64,000 bases of DNA, from NCBI GenBank assembly GCA_036346255.1, contig CM070639.1, forward strand, positions 4,970,001 through 5,034,000, in the 5' to 3' direction. This document shows positions 59,101 to 64,000 of the stretch, in pieces. The position numbers and the translations under genes are program-made. The stretch's first letter is position 1. Each line of letters begins with the position of its first letter. The DNA is from Ampelocalamus luodianensis. Its lineage: Eukaryota; Streptophyta; Magnoliopsida; Poales; Poaceae. Below the pieces are notes generated by a model that did not search any database, had not been told where the DNA came from, and saw only the letters and a list, made by a program, of their open reading frames with translations.

Positions 59101-60722
59101 ATAGCTCGAACTCCCCCTACATGTGTGCATACACGAGTGTGTAAATAAAACATATGCACATTTACAAGTTTTCCTTTTTGGTGAAGTTCAACTTATACAT
59201 TGGATCCGAGGAATGCAGCAAGATATAATTAGATGTTGTCGAATGCATACCTCTTTGATCTTTAAATCCAATTGAGACTAAACAATAGGTATATCAAAAA
59301 GAGTGTTAGTCTCACAAAGCATTTGTCATTAATAACCAAAACACCATTAACACATAATGGCGGATCTAGATTCTTCACATGGCGCACAGAGTTGCTAGCG
59401 AGGTTCCAAGATGTGCTGCCGTCGGGCAGCGGGTACACGGAGTTCAGCAGCCCCCATTGGCCGATGCTGAGGTGGATCTTCTAGTTCTACGTAAGTCTTC
59501 GTAACTACTGTCCTCTTGCATCAATTCATTTGTGAACCTTGCTGGTGTGTACATGTCTTCTTGCAGCTCGAACATATGGCAAAGGACACAGACGATGTCA
59601 TGGTTAGGAGGCACTTCGAGGCCTACCTGCTGTGGTTGTTCGGATGGGTCATGTCCTAGGGTCCCCACGGTGACAGCGTTGACAAGCACTACATCTGGTA
59701 TGCATGTGAGCTGGCGGACTAGCCGGTGGACGAGATCCCGCCCTACGCCTGGGGTCTGGCTGTGCTGTATACGACGTACCGCATGTTGTGCGATGCATGC
59801 CACTGGTCCTAGGACAGCTCCATCCTCTCTGGATGCCTGCTACTTCTGCAGTTGTGGTTCTTCGAGCGCTTCTATATCGGACAATCGTAGCTGGACTTGG
59901 GAGCGTACACGGTCAGCTTGTACGCCGAGGATGACGACATGGACCGGCCGACCATGGGCACGGTGTGGTGCCACCGACGGGCCAGTTTTATGAACATTTA
60001 TTATTTTTCATAATGTAATCAAAATTTCGTGTGCTAAGTTTTCGTTGTTCTATTCCACAAGTCACCTACACGTCGATTACTTCGCAGGGGTCCTACCCAG
60101 AGTATGTTACGATGTTCGATCAGCTAACGAATGACTGCGTCATCTGGAGACCGTACACTCAGGAGAGGGTGTACGCACGTGCGCCCGGAGGACTGTCGAG
60201 TCTGTGCACGTGAGACTATGTGTACTGGTACATACGGAGGGCGTTGGTGCACAATGTCTTCGTGGAGGAGTACCAGGTGCACCGGGTCTTGTGCCAGTTC
60301 GGTCTACGATAGCAGGTCCAAGATGACACCTATTACGATGTCATCTTGGAGGATGCTCACTATGACCCCGTGGAGTACGCGGAGTACATGGAGTGGTACG
60401 ACAGTCAGACGAGGTTTCGCTGTGTCTGGGTCATGGACAACTCACCACGACACGCGGTTGTGACGTCCGACATGTACCCCCACGCAGTCGGACTCGGCAT
60501 TCCACCGATCGGTACGTATTAAACAATGCGTACTTCATATTTAATTTGCAAGATTTAAGTTTCCAACTTGTTGATTACGTGTACAGACGGATCTACACTG
60601 GGAGGTCCTCGAGTTGGCAGCCTTCGCGCATCAGATGACGCTCGGGGAGCACTTCCCCCTGGTGGCCCAGGACACCAGAGGGGTCCTAGAGCGGAATACG
60701 AAGAAGGCAGGCATGACCTCAA
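56163..60722 (+). pseudogene. Plant mobile domain (PMD/MAIN-like) gene, decayed and interrupted
   Basis: Plus-strand pieces follow PMD order: LLDPVIDAHHYSRLSTILP (about 56184-56240), LRAAGLLPLARMMEAT (56410-56455), THTFHLP-like and CGEMALTL, DVTFLIGLPCAGFPLATYDI (56570-56673). After the solo LTR it continues RTELLARFQDVLPSGSGYTE (59383 on), LEHMAKDTDDVMVRRHFEAY with LLWLFGWVMS (59568 on), IWRPYTQERVYARAPGGLSSLC (60135 on), and LELAAFAHQMTLGEHFPLVAQD (60609 on). Introns with GTAAGT and CAG borders remain visible (for example 59490-59567 and 60514-60587). Several stops replace conserved Trp or Gln codons, so it is not functional. PMD proteins include host MAIN factors and transposon-encoded versions; this one looks transposon-borne. 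Confidence 0.75.
56674..59377 (-). mobile_element. Solo LTR, 2.7 kb, Copia-type, inside the PMD gene
   Basis: On the minus strand it starts TGAAGAATCTAGATCCG and ends GATCTTACA. It is flanked by the exact pentamer CATGG (56669-56673 and 59378-59382). Removing it rejoins the PMD coding sequence at DIPATW/RTELL. It shares the CACCCCC, GGTACTACCG and ATCAAGTG-type blocks of the other LTRs in the window but is a different, longer family, with ATCATGATG-type repeats around 58440-58720. No internal region remains. Confidence 0.88.
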
Positions 60723-60724
60723 CC

Positions 60725-61260
60725 GGAAGAACGCCCTCAAACTTGCCCAGAAGGGCGTCGCGCCAGTGGGCAGGCGCGTTTGGCGGGGAGGCAGCAGCTC
60801 CAGTGATAGGCAGACTGAGCAGCAGCACGACCGCATGGAGAGTGGGGGCTATCTCCCCGACTGAGAGGTGGAAGGTGTGTGTCTCGGGCCGCCACCGGTC
60901 CACCAGAGCTGTCAGCAGCGACCGGTCGAACGGGAACCGTCGTGACCGCTCCGGGCCGGCATGGACCTCCCCGCCGTCCTCGTCGGTGGCCTCCACCATC
61001 CGCGCGAGAGGTAGAAGGCCGTCAACGCTCAGCCTGCAAAGCACGAAGAAGTAAGTACATAGTGGACAACACAAAGAAATGACATAGTTTGCAGACAAGC
61101 CTGTCTATCCAGCGTGGGTGTAGTCTGCAAGCCCGTTGGGGTGTTCGCATACGGACCACCCCAAGTCAGTGCCCCCCCCTCAGCATGCGGGGCACGACGG
61201 TTGGCGCGATGCTGTGCGTCAACGATCCGATCTAGCAAGCCAAAACGCCAGTCCAAACCG
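60725..61260 (-). pseudogene. Second plant-mobile-domain fragment, inverted
   Basis: The minus strand reads LLDRIVDAQHRANRRAPHAE (61170-61260), then SVDGLLPLARMVEATDEDGG, RRFPFDRSLLTALVDRWRPE, THTFHLSVGEIAPTL and LGKFEGVLP down to about 60725. This is the N-terminal half of a PMD protein, better preserved than the plus-strand copy. It is tail-to-tail with the end of the plus-strand gene. The C-terminal half is missing. Confidence 0.75.
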
Positions 61261-62080
61261 CCAAGGTCGCGAGCTATATCTGCAAATCAATTTGAAGTTA
61301 GCAATTACGACACAATTACTAGTTAAATTATTTATAGCGTACCTCCTGAAATTTGTAAAATTTAGTGGCATTCCATCATAAACATCATATTCGAGTGGCA
61401 GGGTATGTTAACGTTTATGCAAGCCGTGTGGCGTACGAACTAAGAATAATGGAATGACTACATTTTTAATGAAATGTTCACACATATTTTTAACTTATTG
61501 ATCAAATATTAGCAATTGTTATCAACAACACTCCATAAAATTAAGTTATTTTCACAACTACAATACTACAGTAGTTAGTTCATTCGAGAAAAAACGCAAC
61601 TAAATACAGATAAACATTAGGTGTCATGTGAATATAATATTGATAATGCTTGGTTTACCCAACGCTAACATGTGTTCGATCGATAATTGCTTAATTGCCT
61701 AATCTTTACCATCACTACTGCTCCCCCAACACAAATTTTAACTCACCGACATCTACACATCTAAATATTTCAGAAGTTAACCTACAACTATTTCATTTGC
61801 TAACAATATGTCCTTACAAATGATGTGGGTCGCTAACCTACCATGGTTTCAAAAGTGAATTTACAAAATTATGCAAAAACTCACCGGTGTCGATGCAAAG
61901 ACCCTCTCGTTCCCCCCTCTCCTCTCCCCTCTTTCTCTCCCACTCTTCTCTATCCTCGCACCTCCTTCTCTGCTCTCTGCAGCAATGGCGAAATGCCAAG
62001 CGCACTCACGCGCGCGCCCATATATGCCATTGTGTCACCAAACAGTTAGGCGACTTGGCTCTGTCGCCCAACGGTTGAGC
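61261..62080. other. Non-coding right part of the PMD element
   Basis: AT-rich to about 61850, then a CT-rich leader-like segment (61895-61985). No gene supported. Confidence 0.45.
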
Positions 62081-62264
62081 GACAAGTGTTCAAGTTGCTC
62101 AACGGTTGAGCGACTAGGATCCAAAGCGTCTAGTAGCTTAACGGTTGAGCGATTTGAGTCAAGTCGCTCAACGGTACGATGACAGATAATTATTTCTGTT
62201 ACAAAATAAAGTGATATTATTTGTGTAATTCTGAATAAAAAACTGATTATTAAAAATAAAATTC

Positions 62265-62860
62265 ATCAACATATACTTACCACTCAAGTGTACCGTAAAT
62301 TTTCTCAATAAATAAATCTGTACGGTACTACAACATGCACGGCAAATCACGACCGAAAGTTCATAACTACCATCAGGTACCATCTATCAGCAATCGATCA
62401 GCAGAAAATACACCACTTGCGCGAGTCACCACCGACGCCGCCAAAGAAATTTAGTCCAGATTAGTTGGCATTAGCACAAGAACATCTACCTCCAAGACTC
62501 CAATTGCAACATCTGCTGCAGGCAACAGCACATGCATGTCACACAGGAATCAAGTCTGCATCTGATGGCAAGACACAGGAGAGATCAAATTTGAAGGCAA
62601 TTAAGTGCCAAACTAGCGAGCAATCCTCCTCGCAGGCAGACGTACATTAACCGCGACACGAATTAACCCGAAGATTTTACAGTGTAATGTAACCCCTCAC
62701 ACCTCATATCCCTACAAGAACAACTCAATTACTCACATCAGTTCAGTTGCTACTCTCGGTACATTCGTCCTCAAAAAACCACCTCTCAATGACTACAGAA
62801 AAAGAAGAAAAAAAGCCTCAATCCTCAGCGTGTTCCTGCGCTGCATCTGCATATGATGTT
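62265..62860. other. Intergenic DNA and 3' UTR of the GARP factor gene
   Basis: The part nearest 62860 is the presumed 3' UTR of the minus-strand gene. No other feature recognised. Confidence 0.45.
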
Positions 62861-63752
62861 TCAAGATGATGACGATGCTTTTGCTCCGTTCTGCATCTCC
62901 CAGCTGTAGCTCTCCGACTTGCCGTCCTCCTCCTCCCCCTCGCCGCCCTCGCAGCTGTCTCCGGCAGTCACAGACACCGCGCCGCCGCGGCTCGACCCGG
63001 TGAGCTGCAGGGGGCCCTGAGGCGAGCCGGACTGCGACGTGCTGTGCTGCGATGTGGTGTACTGCTCCGGCGGGGGCCACAGGCTCGCCGACACCTGCTG
63101 GTCGCCGTCGGATGCTCGCCGTGTGTGCAGCCTGTATTTCTGCAGGAGTGTGATTGAACATTTTGTCACATTCCAATGCTCAACCCTGATCGATTTAGTA
63201 GCTAGCAGGTGCCAGGTGTGGTGTATAGATTGCAATTATTATATCAGAAGATAGTTGGTAACAGAAGAAGTTGAGAACAAACCTGCAGGTGGCTCTTGAC
63301 CTCATCATTTGTGAGCCCATCCACCTTCATCAGCTCCCTGATCTGCTTAGGAGTGGCAGCTGCATCAACAACAATCGGAGCAAGCAAAATTCAGCAAAAT
63401 CAAGAACCAAAATGTTAATATTGTTCAAGCAATCAACAAAAATGTGGGAGCACAATCGGATCGAACGATCCCCACCTTGCAGGCCGCCGAGGCGCTGGAG
63501 CGCGGCGACGAACCGGCGGTGCAGCTCCGGTGACCAGCACCTCCTGGATTTCCGTTGCACCGGCTGCTGCCGTTGCGCTCCGGCGTCGGTGATGACACTG
63601 CTGTTGGCACTCGGAGCAGCGGCCGGGCAGGGGGCGTCGATCGTCGGGGATGAGAGGGACAGGTCTGGGACCGGCATGGCTGCCTTCTCCGGTTTCTCGG
63701 GTGATTTTGAAAACGTCGGCAAGCCGTTCAGTGGCATGAATGCACTGGACAC
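62861..63752 (-). CDS. GARP/G2-like transcription factor, HHO/NIGT1-type (last 3 exons, partial)
   Basis: This is the C-terminal part of a nuclear DNA-binding protein. Exons visible in gene order are 63476-63752, 63283-63359 and 62861-63139, with phases that join cleanly. The GARP (Myb-like) domain reads RKSRRCWSPELHRRFVAALQ, RLGGLQAATPKQIRELMKVD and GLTNDEVKSHLQKYRLHTRR, with the SHLQKYR signature. An EAR-like DLSLSS motif lies upstream, in keeping with the repressor role of HHO/NIGT1 proteins in nitrate and phosphate responses. The C-terminal tail is Ser/Gly/Glu-rich and ends KASSSS. The first visible exon begins after a CAG acceptor at 63753-63755, so the 5' exons, with the family's N-terminal hydrophobic domain, lie beyond the window. 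Subfamily placement is by domain pattern; GARP membership is certain. Confidence 0.88.
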
Positions 63753-64000
63753 CTGATGAATTGAAATTTATAACACAAATTAGAAAACATTCAAATATAT
63801 TTCTGAGTTGGCATATATGAAATTGACAACACAAGTTAGCCAATCTGATTGACATACATGAGCAAAAGATAATAGGATTTTTCTTGGGATAGGAACACAA
63901 AATGTATATATGTGCTTGACAAATATTTGACATCTTCTAAAACAACAAATGAGCTAAAACATCTTAAGACAACTCCATTTTCGAGTTTATGTATATGTAT
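63753..64000 (-). other. Intron of the GARP factor gene, to the window edge
   Basis: AT-rich sequence upstream of the 63752 exon start with no coding signal. The preceding exon is not in the window. Confidence 0.7.

Larger units (their letters stand above)
55116..62264. mobile_element. MULE-like element carrying a plant-mobile-domain gene
   Basis: Left end (about 55130-55290) and right end (about 62080-62262) match in inverted orientation: AATTACAAAAATAAATAG against its relative AATTACACAAATAAT, then GATACATGTCGTCG against TATCTGTCATCG, followed by subterminal GGCGACAGG/TTGAGCGAC repeats. CT-rich leader blocks lie inside both ends. The interior holds decayed plant-mobile-domain (PMD) sequences on both strands and a 2.7 kb solo LTR. 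PMD proteins are commonly carried by Mutator-like and other plant elements. Borders are approximate and the target duplication was not resolved. Confidence 0.55.

Overview
The window is plant nuclear DNA and almost certainly rice (Oryza). It has interrupted genes with GT-AG introns, GC-rich first exons, grass-type MITEs, LTR retrotransposons, Mutator-like elements (MULEs) that carry host gene pieces, and a nuclear copy of plastid rRNA. The four host genes (D-type cyclin, plasma-membrane-type Ca2+-ATPase, Misato homologue, GARP/G2-like factor) match my memory of a block on the long arm of rice chromosome 12. That assignment is recall, not a search.

Host genes. A five-exon cyclin of the CYCD5;1 type lies on + (462-1984, 348 aa). 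A seven-exon calmodulin-regulated Ca2+-ATPase of the ACA type lies on - (36534-41678, 1020 aa). A nine-exon Misato/DML1 homologue lies on - (44726-50246, 570 aa); one of its introns appears to be GC-AG. The last three exons of an HHO/NIGT1-type GARP factor lie on - (62861-63752); its 5' exons are beyond the right edge. All junctions were checked for phase, and the reading frames close. The four genes are independent transcription units and show no shared pathway.

Between them the DNA is layered transposons. 2.0-6.9 kb is non-coding with a fold-back element. 6.94-20.15 kb is a MULE carrying a broken carboxylesterase fragment and split by an 11.6 kb Copia retrotransposon (TSD GCCAG). 20.28-23.29 kb is a solo gypsy-like LTR (TSD CCACC), followed by a solo Copia-type LTR. 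26-35.4 kb holds Stowaway and Tourist MITEs, a Micron-like element inside a (TA)n tract, two LINE-derived insertions, an ABCB transporter fragment and a degenerate plastid 16S rRNA fragment. Right of the ATPase is a Mutator-type MITE with a 9-bp TSD. A Misato intron holds a chimeric Copia element whose two outer LTRs do not match. 50.5-53.4 kb is a second MULE split by a solo LTR, then a hAT-like element. 55.1-62.3 kb is a third MULE-like element with a decayed plant-mobile-domain gene, split by another solo LTR.

The most unusual items are the chimeric retroelement with one clean TSD, the GGTAGTACCG inverted-motif arrays shared by several LTR families, the mosaic of ABCB, MITE and plastid rRNA, and the GC-AG intron. 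I found no CRISPR array, prokaryotic system or intact transposase gene.
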